A stretch of DNA of 64,000 nt from Bimastos eiseni (taxonomy: Eukaryota > Annelida > Clitellata > Crassiclitellata > Lumbricidae). The position numbers were made by a program, and so were the translations under genes. Below, piece after piece: positions 22,253-33,175 of the stretch. The stretch covers positions 7,950,658 to 8,014,657 of the forward strand of contig OY365818.1 in assembly GCA_959347315.1 (NCBI GenBank), in the 5' to 3' direction. Below the pieces are notes generated by a model. That model was given only the letters and a program-made list of their open reading frames with translations, ran no database searches and was not told the origin of the DNA. Positions within the stretch are counted from its first letter, which is position 1, and each line of letters opens with the position of its first letter.

Positions 22253-23662
22253 TAGCAAGGGAAGGAACAGGGACCACTCGACCTACGACGCAAACAGTTG
22301 ATGATGGAGCTCATCACGAAGGTCAACGCGATCCCAAACCACCCGACGCAATCCATCACCAGCGGTCGGAAGCTGAAAAACACCAATGACGACACCGACC
22401 CCATCCGCATCAAAACAAGACACATCGACCAAGAGATCGAACCACCAAAAATCAAACCGCTCGCCTGCACCACAACACCACCGTGGCTGCTGCCGCCATC
22501 CATGACAGACACCACTCTGACACAGAAGATCGGCGACCTGAACGACCCTCTGAAAAAGAGGGATCTGGTCAAAGATCACATCCGCTCCTACGACGCGCGA
22601 GTGGCTGTCTACACGGATGGAGCCAAGAACGCAGCAGGTAGGGTGTCGTGCTCATTCTACGTGCCCTCTAGCGGCCACCACGAAAGCTGCCGAATGAGCG
22701 ACGGCTCATCGGTCCTGGCAGCCGAACTGGAGGCCATAAAGAGGGCTGTGGAATGGGCCGCCAGCGCAGATGCACACCATCTCGTCATCTTCTCCGACTC
22801 CCTCGCCGCGATCCAGAGCGTTGAGCGACAGCAGTCCGCTGCCAGACCACAGCAGCTCACGGAACTGCTCCACGTGCTGGACGCATACGCTCAACGCACC
22901 CAGTCGACCCCAACCCTGGTCTGGATCCCCAGACATACCGGCATCGAGGGAAACGAGACCGCTGACTCCCTCTGCAAGCGAGCGTTAAACAATGACATCA
23001 TCGCCATCCCGACGACGCTCGAGCTCCAGGAAGCTCGAGCGAAGTACAAAGACCACTTCCTCGGGAAGTGGCAAGCGGAATGGACCACCTCCGACACTGG
23101 CTCGCACTACCGAGCCCTGGAGCCAAACGTCAGGATGGCCAAACAGTATAACGATCCCAACCGGAGTAAGGAAGTCATCATAACCAGACTCCGGTTGGGC
23201 CACTGCATACTAAACCCACAGATGAAGCTGTGGGGCCGCCACCCGACCGGGAACTGCGACGAGTGCGGTGACGTCCAGGAAACCGTGCGCCACTTCCTGC
23301 TGGAGTGCCCGGCCCAGCTGGGCCTCCAGGACGAACTCATCCGGATGTGCGCACGGAAAAACTGGCCGTACGAACTGAGCACCGCGCTCGGTCAAACCAG
23401 CTGCTTGGACACCATCTACAAGTGGCTGGCAGTTTCTGGTCGGAAGATCTAGGACTACTGTATATAGACAATGAACACTACCATACAATATTATATTACT
23501 TATAAAACATTATTGCATATGAAACATTAAAACTAGAAGAGAGACACACATAAAGACACTTATCGATAATGTAAATATGTACTCTGTATAACTGTTCGTG
23601 TTTGACGCATATCATCATCGTTATGGATGCGTCGTTAAATAAACTTATATCAGTCAGTCAGT
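22253..23662 (+). mobile_element. 5'-truncated non-LTR retrotransposon (LINE) 3' end
   Basis: The element begins in the open frame after a stop near 22250. It carries the RT-to-RNase H connection, RNase H, a C-terminal Cys/His motif, a 3' UTR with a gttaaataaac block, and a (tcag)n tail at about 23652-23665. Reverse transcriptase and ORF1 are absent. The stretch just upstream (21500-22250) has no recognised frame. RNase H-bearing LINEs of the I/R1/LOA/Jockey groups have this layout. Confidence 0.8.
22298..23452 (+). CDS. RNase H domain and C-terminal Cys/His region of a LINE polyprotein (partial)
   Basis: 384 codons ending in TAG at 23450-23452; the first true ATG is at 22301. RNase HI catalytic residues are all present: Asp107 in VYTDGAK, Glu143 in AAELEA, Asp167 in IFSDSLAAIQS, His213 in WIPRHTGIEGNE and Asp223 in NETAD. 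These residues cleave the RNA of the RNA-DNA hybrid during retrotransposition. Residues about 320-340 form a Cys-Cys-His-Cys motif (NCDECGDVQETVRHFLLECP), usual at the C-terminus of such LINE proteins. The G+C-rich third positions and intact frame contrast with the surroundings and suggest a young insertion. It cannot act alone because RT is missing. Confidence 0.85.
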   Translation: MMMELITKVNAIPNHPTQSITSGRKLKNTNDDTDPIRIKTRHIDQEIEPPKIKPLACTTTPPWLLPPSMTDTTLTQKIGDLNDPLKKRDLVKDHIRSYDARVAVYTDGAKNAAGRVSCSFYVPSSGHHESCRMSDGSSVLAAELEAIKRAVEWAASADAHHLVIFSDSLAAIQSVERQQSAARPQQLTELLHVLDAYAQRTQSTPTLVWIPRHTGIEGNETADSLCKRALNNDIIAIPTTLELQEARAKYKDHFLGKWQAEWTTSDTGSHYRALEPNVRMAKQYNDPNRSKEVIITRLRLGHCILNPQMKLWGRHPTGNCDECGDVQETVRHFLLECPAQLGLQDELIRMCARKNWPYELSTALGQTSCLDTIYKWLAVSGRKI

Positions 23663-26600
23663 CAGGAACAGGGACTTGTTCGGAACTGGGCGAGACGCTA
23701 GGTCATTCTGACGACAAGGGTAATCAACGTAGTGACTCCCGTCTCCAACGTAAACCAGGGAAACATTTCTAAAAGGACACTAATAACTCCAGTAAGTGTA
23801 GATAAGATGAGTGGTGTGTGTATATATCATTAAAATATACATATTAAAACCATCAAGTGTGTCGTGTTGCTGAGCTTGGTAATAGAGGAAAGAACAGGCG
23901 GTACTCTCGTCATCTAGAAGATGGAGTTGGCGAGAGAGAAACATCGCGACACTAACACTAATATTTTTTTGTTACCATTTCCACACTTCCACTACCACAG
24001 CTACTACACGACTATATATATATATATATATATTACCAAATCCTCAGGGTAAAAAAATGCTTAGATAGCGGAGGTTCAAGACAAATGACTCAGTCACGTT
24101 TTGTACAGCCCTAAAGATTACACTGAGACTCTTGTGTACCACAATCCATCGTATTCCTTTGAACCGTGCCGCAATTGGCCCCTCCCCACAAGTGCTACAT
24201 AGAGATGGAAAATAAACAGAAGTAGACGATGTAACGAATAGCAATTGATACGGTGTCGGCTGATAGCAGATCACTGGCATCGCAAAAGCAGACATAGAGA
24301 TGCTACTAGACCTCATTGTGTGATTTTCCACTGCCTAGTTGCAAGCCATATTCATTGTGGCGTGCTAACACGCATACCCGTATTCCCGTATTCGTTAGGC
24401 GGCGGAATTGGTTAAAATAGATGTATGGTTGCCGACAATTAAATTAGACTTCTGTAATAACTTGTCATCATTCGTTCACACTGTGCTTGTAATCATACTG
24501 CGTTGATGTTAGTTTTAAAATAAACGAAATCATTATTATCCTTATCACTATCATCATCATTATTAATACTATCATTAACATTATTGCCATAATTATTATT
24601 ATTATTATTATTATTATTATTGTCATTATGGTTATTATTACGACACCTCGAAGTATTGAAGGTTTTTGGTTTGTGTCTATTCAGCGGATAAAATGATCCC
24701 TTAGTTAAGGCACTAGCTAAGATTAACTCCTATCTATTTTTAATTACGTGATATGTGAATGTCCTTAATATCGGCAGCCCATCACTAGTTTATAAATTCT
24801 ACATAGGCCCATAGGGATCCCTTGTTAGTGGTGGATCTATGACCCCTTTAAGTTCCCCTGTGTAACCATATTATTCATCTTTTTAAATCGTTGTTTGTCA
24901 TTTTCTTGCGTTTTTGGTTAGCGAGGAAAAGCTTTGGAAAGCGAGATGGACTTGGTTGAGTGCCGCTTGGTAAAACCAGACTAACTGCAGGCATAAGGAG
25001 TGATTTGGAAGTTAGGAAGGCATCAGATTATGATCTCGTACAAAAAAACATACATTATACTTACATACATGCATGTATATGTGCACATACCCATAAATGC
25101 ATGCGCTCATACAAATGCACAAACATACGCACATACACATATACAGACTTACTCCATAATATAATACTTGAAGGTATGATGGAAAATCTACAAGTGTTTG
25201 AGTGAGAGGGGAACCGGACGTTATGCCTTCGCATTTCGAGTGTAGTTGGTCTGAATACATGTCTGTAGGTATGCAAACAATGTATGCATGTACTAGGCTA
25301 TTTATGTAGCGCCTTATAAGAACCTCTTGAAGGCGCAATCATCGTAAACTGGTGGAAGCAGGCAAAGTTCATAGTGGATGAAGAATTCCTCAATTTGAAT
25401 CATTCTTATCTTGTCAATCTTTAGCAATTCCAAATTTATGGAAATTTAGCTATAGCATGCGAGTGCACAGGAGTACCTGTTACAATTCGAACAGCACGTT
25501 TCTGTAAAGGTATCAATCTATGCAGTCTCAACTCTCGATTAGTAAGCTGACGCTCCTATCATGCTAAAATAAGTAAGATTAAGCTATGTAAGTGAGTAGT
25601 GTAACTTTTTACTTAATGCACTTGCTATGGAACTTCGTTTGCATACTGACATACATATATAAAATACATGCACACTTACAAACATACATACCTAAGAATA
25701 CTAAGTAACTTACATAGATATACTTACATACGAACTCTTCTTATTCGCTTGCTTACTTGCCGAAATAATTTGTCAGTCTCAGGCGTTCAGCTCTATTGAA
25801 ACAAATTCTTATAAACGACCTCGAGACGTTATAGAGTGTTGCCAGCAGATACCCTTAATTTCAAGAAAGGCCTGGACTGGCCGGAAGCACCCTACATTAA
25901 ATGACTCAGCAGTGCTCTGACTTATGGCCACTGGCTTTGCTATGTATATTATACGCTGGCAGGAGAACAGCCGATCCAGATTAGCCGAAGATAAGAGAAC
26001 GATTGAGAAAATAACATCGGAATTTCGTAACGTGTACTCCGTCTTGCTTCTGTTGAAGTACAAATACACGCATCGGGAGACTTATATAGCGCATTTAGAT
26101 ACCTCAAAAGAAATGCGCTTTCTATGCGCCTATGTGATGCTTAATCTGTGCAAGTCTTTACCAGGCTACATTCCACTTACAACTATTGTATCAGATTGTA
26201 AAGCAATACACAGCGAATTAAAACGAGACACCAATTACGGACCAGGTCGACACACACGCTTGGAGCCAACCAACATATGTTGGCCTACAGAGCTATCAAA
26301 TGGCTTCTCGTGGTACTGTAGTAACGGTACTGTGTAAGTATCAAGTGACATATTCACTTACACACAGCATACTTCTGCATACGACGTATGAATTAATTAT
26401 TAAAGCATCAATTCCGACGCGCTCTTGATATTCTCGTTCGCCGCACTTGTGGAAGTGCAAGTCCCAAGCCAGGATGCAGGAGGAGGGCAACGTCAATTGT
26501 CTTCGTTTAAGGCCCCCGTCACACTAGACCCCGATCTGACTACGCTTCGAACGAACGACCTAGGTTCAAGAATGCTCCCAAACGTGGTGAGATCGTGGTC

Positions 26601-27700
26601 GTTTACTGTTAAATTTCAATTGAAAACACAGTCACACTAAGCCCCGATCTCACAACGTTCCCATCACGCCCGTAGAGCGTGGTGAAAACGTGTAGAACGT
26701 AGTAGAATCGCCACTGCTCGGGTTCTTTCAGTGCCAGTCCCAGGTCTGGAGAAGGGAGGAGGGCGATACCAAATCATCTTCGATATGGAAATTGTCGTTA
26801 AAAATCAACAATCGTCTTTCTCTAAGCGCCAGTTCAAAGGTCGATTCTAATGTCCGCAAGGAGAAAAGATTTATCAGGATTTTTTTACCAGCCACAAGCC
26901 ACAAAATGAGGGCATCTTAGGTACTCAGACGGTGGGAAGCTGAGAAAGTGGAGAGGATTAAGAGTATCCCACCTCATATCAAAAACCGCTAAAAATGAGT
27001 AAAAGAGAAAGAATGAATGTCTAACGATTGTGACTGCCAATGGCGGAGGTAACCCAATTTTAAAATTCTATGTGTGAACGAGTCGGTCATCGGTGGCCCA
27101 TCCAGGTTTTCGACCAACTTTCACTTACGTACGAAATCGAGTTCTTAACAAATTCTTTTATCATTTCCACCAGCTGCTTGAATTTGATCCTGTGAGAGTC
27201 TCGCTCAGGTACAGTGCAAGATTTATTGTCCAGACTTTCACCTACGTGTATGGTTGATAAAACTGATTGATAAAGAGATTCGATAACTCTTCAAGAAGTA
27301 ACTTCGACCAATTGGTTAAAGTCGACTGATTTGTAATCTGTTATGCAGAGCATGAAAGACTCTAAAAATGTAATTGCTAAGTCAGTTACTACTTTATTTT
27401 GACAAAATCTTCAATAATTCCACTTGCTGAAGCTATCATGTCAGCGATGTGTTTGAGTAATGGTATGCGAACTGTTTGTAGCAACACTTGCTATGAAGAA
27501 CAGTCGATTTTGTCGCCATCTTAGACTTTACATCAGTATTTACTTTTAGTGCAAAAATGTCGTCTAATTTTAGACTCGAGCGTTCCAAGTCATCATTGCT
27601 CGCCATCTTGTTTGCTCTGTCTATGAATCTCTCGGGTATCACAAAAACGAATTAGAAGATAAATCTAAACTGCTGATAGTATGCCTAATCAAATAATTGT
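23663..27700. other. Intergenic/repeat region without recognised gene
   Basis: It contains (TA)n at 24015-24032, an ATT run near 24590-24622, CATA-type tracts around 25060-25140 and 25650-25730, and repeats at 26.4-26.8 kb. No frame resembles a protein, and no splice-consistent exon was seen. Confidence 0.5.
26440..26822 (+). repeat. Family B dispersed repeat, two copies flanking another repeat
   Basis: Copy 1 (about 26440-26515: gtcccaagccaggatgcagg, aggagggcaacgtcaat) and copy 2 (about 26728-26822: gccagtcccaggtctggaga, ggagggcgataccaaatcat) flank a pair of cacacta-gaccccgatct units (26517 and 26632). Other copies lie at 40.1 and 46.1 kb. The ending gtcgttaaaaatcaac suggests the 3' end of a retroelement. 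Confidence 0.6.
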
Positions 27701-27719
27701 CACGGATTAGACTATTGTT

Positions 27720-28130
27720 ACATCCATAACACGACCAGAGCCAAAACTATTGCTAAGCTTGTATAATTATGCCTCCCCATCCTGGTATGGTCTTATCTTA
27801 ATCTCCGATAAAGCGCACATGGAAAAACGTCTAAGAACAACCATACGCCTACGTTACCTATAGAACAATCCCTCAAAACAGTCTCTGAACATAACTGATA
27901 ATAAACTCCTTTCCCCCGTATTACACAACCCAATGCATATTCTTTACCAATCCCTACTTCCACTTACTCTGTCCCCCCCCCATCCATTCACTAATGAAAT
28001 AAGAGCACACACAATCATATTCTACAACCCAAAGATAACTCTCGCTCGTGAAAAAGCTGGTGCCTTGCGCTTGGCTTTCGAGTGGCGCTTTAGAAGTTTG
28101 GATATTACGATTACAATCCATATAAAACTC
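27720..28130 (+). pseudogene. CR1/Jockey-type LINE reverse-transcriptase C-terminal remnant plus 3' tail (family A)
   Basis: One frame reads LYNYASPSWYGLILISDKAH, then a stop at about 27860. Another part reads DNKLLSPVLHNPMHILYQSL. These match the usual LINE RT thumb pattern (Y-A-S/C-P-x-W, then D-x-L-x-x-x-I-x-x-N-x-x-H-V-L). Stops and frame breaks make it a fossil. Family-A tail sequence (gctggtgccttgcgcttgg, gtggcgctttagaagtttgg) follows directly, linking the dispersed tail to this LINE. Confidence 0.65.
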
Positions 28131-28739
28131 TCAACTTATCCCAATATGCGCATATAAAACTAAAAACTCAGAGCACACACAATCATATTCTACAACCCGT
28201 GGACAACTCGAAGTTCATCCCAATACCTGTATGATAAGAAAGTTTACTCTCCACGGTCGTACTTTTACCGACCTTCATCGGGTACGTACAATGTCATAAC
28301 TCAAATACAACGTCAGCTGTTCTACAGAGAGAAAAGCTCAGAGGTGACCCACACAATTGGAGGGGGTAATAATCTGACCATCTTACCGAAAACATGGGGA
28401 GGTTGTTCCTCACGGCACCGTTCATCCATCGCCTGAGGTCCAGCGGCTGATGATGTTTCTGCTACTGCTAAGTCTGAATCGACGTACGTACCCACTCTTC
28501 CTCAAGCATCTTCAGTTACAACACAGTAGCGGTCGAAAGCACGTCAGCGAGCAGAAGTTTAACTGCGCACCTCCATCACAGGCGTCTCAACGCCAGATGT
28601 TGCACGTCGTTACCGTCTAGTGGACTCTCTGGTATATATACCGTATATAATGTTCTCTCTCTCTACATCCCGCTGACGCGTACCATGTATGTTACAGGCA
28701 ATGTCTGAAACGAGGGATTTTTCAAATGTCATTTTTTTA

Positions 28740-28840
28740 AACCATAACCCTACACTAGCTCCCCACTAACTCTAACCCCAACCCTAACCCAGACCATAAT
28801 CATAACCATAACCCGAATTCTAACCCTATACCTACCTCTA
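28740..28840. repeat. Degenerate CCTAA/CCATAA-type tract
   Basis: Irregular ctaacc, accctaac and ataacc units over about 100 bp. They resemble telomere repeats loosely but are too diverged to call telomeric. Confidence 0.5.
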
Positions 28841-29103
28841 AATAGGGGATATTGCAAATTGTTTAAAAGGCAGGCAATTTACAAAATACCTGGTCTCACA
28901 AATTGCCTGTGCCACATAGGCTATACCATATATACTCATTGCTATCTCCACACATAAAATATATATATATATATAATGTCACGTTTGCATATACATAAAG
29001 ATACGCATTATGTATATGTAATTATGGATAAAGATAATATAATTATTATTACTCTGAGAACTGGTATGTTTCAAGGTTTGCACGAATCGTAATTACGTAG
29101 ACC

Positions 29104-29303
29104 NNNNNNNNNNNNNNNNNNNNNNNNNNNNNNNNNNNNNNNNNNNNNNNNNNNNNNNNNNNNNNNNNNNNNNNNNNNNNNNNNNNNNNNNNNNNNNNNN
29201 NNNNNNNNNNNNNNNNNNNNNNNNNNNNNNNNNNNNNNNNNNNNNNNNNNNNNNNNNNNNNNNNNNNNNNNNNNNNNNNNNNNNNNNNNNNNNNNNNNNN
29301 NNN
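29104..29303. other. Assembly gap (200 N)
   Basis: Exactly 200 unknown bases, flanked on the right by a GA-rich simple repeat. The gap is probably a fixed-length scaffold placeholder, and its true size is unknown. Confidence 0.99.
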
Positions 29304-29378
29304 GAGAAAGAGAGAGAGCGCGAAAAAGTGAGAGAGAGACAGGACAGACAGAGAGACAGAAAGAGATATAGACAGAGA

Positions 29379-29410
<32 letters not shown>

Positions 29411-29445
29411 CAGCGAGAGAGAGACAGAGAGAGAAAAGTCTATCA
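29304..29445. repeat. (GA/CAGA)n simple repeat at gap edge
   Basis: gagagaga and gacagaga runs adjoin the N gap, which explains why the assembly broke here. Confidence 0.9.
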
Positions 29446-29699
29446 ATCTTAAGGAACAGATTGTTGGGATCATTCCGTAGTGATACTTCCTGGCTATTTT
29501 TCGGCGTTGCTTAGGTAGCAGTGCACTGCTGACTGCGGTTGACCTCCTTCTCTGACCTCTCAGGATGATTCACGATGGCCTGGAACTAGTGGGGGCAGGA
29601 GGAGTACATGGAAGAGAGTCCAGAAGTGGAGAAGTAGGATGCAAGTAATGCGGAAAGCACTCTATAGCTGCGAGCATGTTATTTGTCTTCATTTGTACC

Positions 29700-30150
29700 T
29701 TCAGGTTCAATATCTCTGTCTATCTGTCTCTCTGCCTCTCTGTCTATCTGTCTCTCTGTCTCTCTGTCTATCTGTCTCTCTGTGTCTGCTGTTTGTCTAT
29801 ATCCTTCTCTCTTTCTTCGTCTATGCCTCTATCTCCCTGTCTCCCTCTTTTGCCTCTCCCTCTCTTTCTTCCCTCACCCATGATCACTCTCTTTCTCTAT
29901 GTCTCTCTACCCTTCCCCTTTTTCTGTCTCTCTCTCTCTATCTCTGACCCTGTCACTCCCTCTCACTTCTTCACTCGTTAATTCACTCCTACTCTCTCTC
30001 TCATCGATCTCACATCTATCGCTGCTCCCTCCGTCACTCTCCTTCTTTCTCTCTTTCTCTCTCTCTCTCTTTCTCTCTGTCTCTCTCTCCTTTTCTCTCT
30101 TTCTCTCTCTCTCTCACTCACACACATTCTCTCTCTTTTTTCTGACTTCT
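29700..30150. repeat. (CT/CTGTCTCT)n pyrimidine tract
   Basis: About 450 bp of ctctctgtctatctgtctct-type sequence. The Ser/Leu-rich frames through it are artefacts. A fragment of the tagcgcc-like family appears at 30170. Confidence 0.9.
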
Positions 30151-30479
30151 ACACATATTTTCTATGCGCTGGCGCCATCCGCCACGCTAACCTTCCCTAC
30201 TACGCTTCGGAATTCGACAGACGCCATTGGGAAGGAAAAGCGTCTTTGTTGTGGTGTGTGGATGCGGTGATTCCGCTCTGGAAGATGCTTCTGCTGAATC
30301 CAGTTTACCCACAGGCAAAACACCCCGCTCCCAACACACACGCGCGCAGTCACACATTCCAGCACATCGCTCTGTTGAGTAGGGCCTACAGGCTGTAAAG
30401 CCAAGGAATGATGTGAGTCAGTGGATGCATGGCTTGGGGCAGAATGTATACCAGTTGGAGCCGTCTCCAAGCTTCAGAA

Positions 30480-30965
30480 GTGCGCGTATTGCAGCGAAGC
30501 AATGTAAAAGTAATGTAACTGCAGAGAAAATAGTGTAAATGTAAATTTAATCTAAATGTAATGTGAATGTAGTGTCAGCGTAATGGAAATGTAATAGAAA
30601 TTCAGTGTAACTTAGTGTAAATGCAGTGTATATATAATGTAGATGTGGTGTCTTTGTTTTCCTTGTGTGATGTAAACGTTATGTGAATGCCGGTTATTCA
30701 TACTCAAATGTAATGTAAATGTGGCGTAGATGCAGTGTAAATGTAATGTAGGGTAAATTGTGTAAATGTATTGCAAACGTGATGTAAATGTTACGTGATT
30801 GCATTGTAAAATTCAATATGAATGTAATTTGAATGTATTATGACTGCAATGTCAATCTAATGTCAATGATGTGTCACCGCAATGTCATTTTAAAGTAAAT
30901 GTAATGTCATGTTGCAGCAATGTATTTGTAAATGCATTATAATGTAATGAAATGTAAAGGCGCTG
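30480..30965. repeat. Degenerate (AATGTA)n array
   Basis: Imperfect aatgtaaatgtaatgt units extend over nearly 500 bp without coding potential. Confidence 0.75.
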
Positions 30966-31129
30966 TGCTGTAATTGTGCTGTTATTCGATAAAGACGCCT
31001 ATGCCGGCTTAGCTGCTAAAAGTAAAAGATATTATCAGGAAAATCTCCAAGCAAACACACACACACATATGCACGCATACAAACGTACTTAATGCATATG
31101 TACACTTGCACATATACAGTATTATTCAC

Positions 31130-31752
31130 ATATGCATACAATACCATGCATGCACACATACATGCATACGTACATACATACGTTCATACATACATACATA
31201 CATACATACATACATACATACATACATACATACATACATACATACATACATAACATACATGCATACATGCATGCATGCATACATACATGCATACATACAT
31301 ACATACATACATACATACATGCATGCATGCATACATACATACATACATACATACATACATACATACATACATACATACATACATACATACGTACATGCAT
31401 GCATGCATACATACATGCATACATACATACTTACATACATACATACATGCATGCATGCATACATACATACATACATACATACATACATACATGCATACAT
31501 ACATACATACATACATGCATACATACATACATACATACATACATACATACATACATACATACATACATACATGCATACATACATACATACATACGTACAT
31601 GCATGCATGCATACATACATGCATACATACATACTTACATACATACATACATGCATGCATGCATACATACATACATACATACATACATACATACATACAT
31701 ACATACATACATACATACATACATACATACATACATGCATACATACATACAG
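31130..31752. repeat. (CATA)n tetranucleotide array with CATG and CGTA variants and higher-order repeat
   Basis: About 620 bp. Four-base periodicity makes three frames per strand read as open His/Thr/Tyr/Ile or Cys/Met/Tyr/Val repeats, which are not genes. A variant block starting gtacatgcatgcatgcatac recurs at 31391 and 31595, a 204-bp higher-order period. Confidence 0.97.
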
Positions 31753-31936
31753 GTTGAACATCGTGGGTTTTCATTCAGTTTGATTTCAACGTCGGAATTC
31801 TCGTCTGCCGTGGAATTTCTCCTCTCTGACGGCATTTCTTTGCATATCTATCGCTGGGTCTACGTGACTGCATTAGAAGCGATGGACTGACCTCCTGCTG
31901 TGCGGGCGAGCGACCGATCCACAGACCCTCACAAGT

Positions 31937-31994
31937 CGCCTGCAGACCGAGAAGTGCGCTGTGGTTGAAAAGGTGAGAGGCTGGTCTGCAGGCG
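31937..31994. repeat. 12-bp inverted repeat, 34-bp spacer
   Basis: cgcctgcagacc at 31937-31948 pairs with ggtctgcaggcg at 31983-31994. A perfect stem of 12 pairs in non-coding sequence, possibly from a repeat. Confidence 0.7.
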
Positions 31995-32347
31995 TCATAG
32001 CGACCTCTAGTCACCATCGGGGCATTGATATCATGACCGGCTGACGATCGGTGACGATTGTAAATGTAAATGTGGACAGAGTCCAATATGCCAAAAAATG
32101 AACAGACGGTAGGTTGATGAGAAGTGTGGGAATCCAACAAATTTCGCATTTTATCAAAGCCCATTTTGTAGATGATGCAGGGTGTCAACCTCTGACCCCC
32201 GGAACATCGGACCCTGGTGTAGATGTGAATGTTACTGTTCCAGCAACTGTGATGTTTAACTTGTAACTTCTAATTTTTAAATGCAATTGTAGACGTCAAT
32301 GTTAATGTAATCGTAATGTAGCTGCAATTGTAATTGTAATTTAACAT

Positions 32348-32640
32348 GTTTATAAAGCTTCACCTGTAAAGCAAAAGCAAGTAGAAGATGGCCAACAATT
32401 ATTATGTTAAATGTCTTTACAAACGACTGTTTCAACACACTTAAAACAGAATACTGTAAATTAGAGAAAGTATCACCAGTGATGCCATTGACCAAGTCAT
32501 GCAAGTGGGGCCAACCAACGGATTCCTGTCAACATATAGCAATACTTGTTCTACACTTATCGGGCTGCCAGACGGACCAACGAGGCGGTTGTGCAGTCTT
32601 ACTTTAAGTGCCATTGCAGTGGCGCAACATAAATTTGTAA
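32348..32640 (+). repeat. Family C dispersed repeat, longer copy
   Basis: It opens atgtttataaagcttcacc (a tatagcgcc-like head) and includes ggccaaccaacggattcctg. Similar sequence ends the copy at 47.1 kb (accaaccaacggattcccg). Boundaries approximate. Confidence 0.45.
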
Positions 32641-32779
32641 AGAAAGTGAACTGAACAATACCTACTTCAGTCACACGCTTGTATATGCACACAATCACGC
32701 ATGCATACACTCGGGAGGTCAGAAGGGTATAAGTGAAATGACGATCTGCAAATGTTTGCCTGTGAAGAACTTGATGGAC

Positions 32780-33175
32780 AAGTAGCGGATGAGGTGGTGG
32801 AGGAGGAGAAACAGGAAGCTGAGGAGGAGGAGAAGGAGAAAGAGGAGAAGGAAGAGGAGGATGTGTAGGAGAAAGGAGAAGAAGAGGAAGTTGATGATGA
32901 TGAGGAGGAAGATGAAAACGAGGACGAGAAGACGAAAAAGCAGAGGGAGAAGAAGAAGGAGGAGGAGGAGGTGTAGGAAGAAGTAGAAGTAGAGGAGGAG
33001 GACGAGGAGGAAGAGGAGGAGGAGGAAGAGGAGAAGTAGGAGGAGGAGAAGATTAAGAAGAAGAAGAAGAAGGAGGAGGAGGTGTAGGTGGAAGGAGAAG
33101 AAGAAGAAGAGAAGGATGAGGTTTAGAAGAAGGTGGAGTTGGAATAGAAACTGAGGCATCAGAAGGCGAAGAAGG
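32780..33175. repeat. Purine-only (GAG/GAA)n strand-asymmetric tract
   Basis: About 390 bp nearly free of pyrimidines on the plus strand (gaggaggagaaggag). Such homopurine tracts can form triplexes. The poly-Leu and poly-Arg/Glu frames are not genes. Confidence 0.9.

Noticed and set aside
28740..28840. Interstitial telomere repeat
   Set aside because: Units are irregular mixtures of ctaacc, ccataa and cccaac, with no run of exact telomere repeats.
29049..29473. Open frames of 120 codons spanning the N gap
   Set aside because: They are made of unknown bases plus a GA repeat.
31106..31890. Long open frames on both strands reading HTYIHTYI or CMYVCMYV
   Set aside because: They follow from the four-base CATA repeat, which has no stop in any frame; no splice, start or conservation support.
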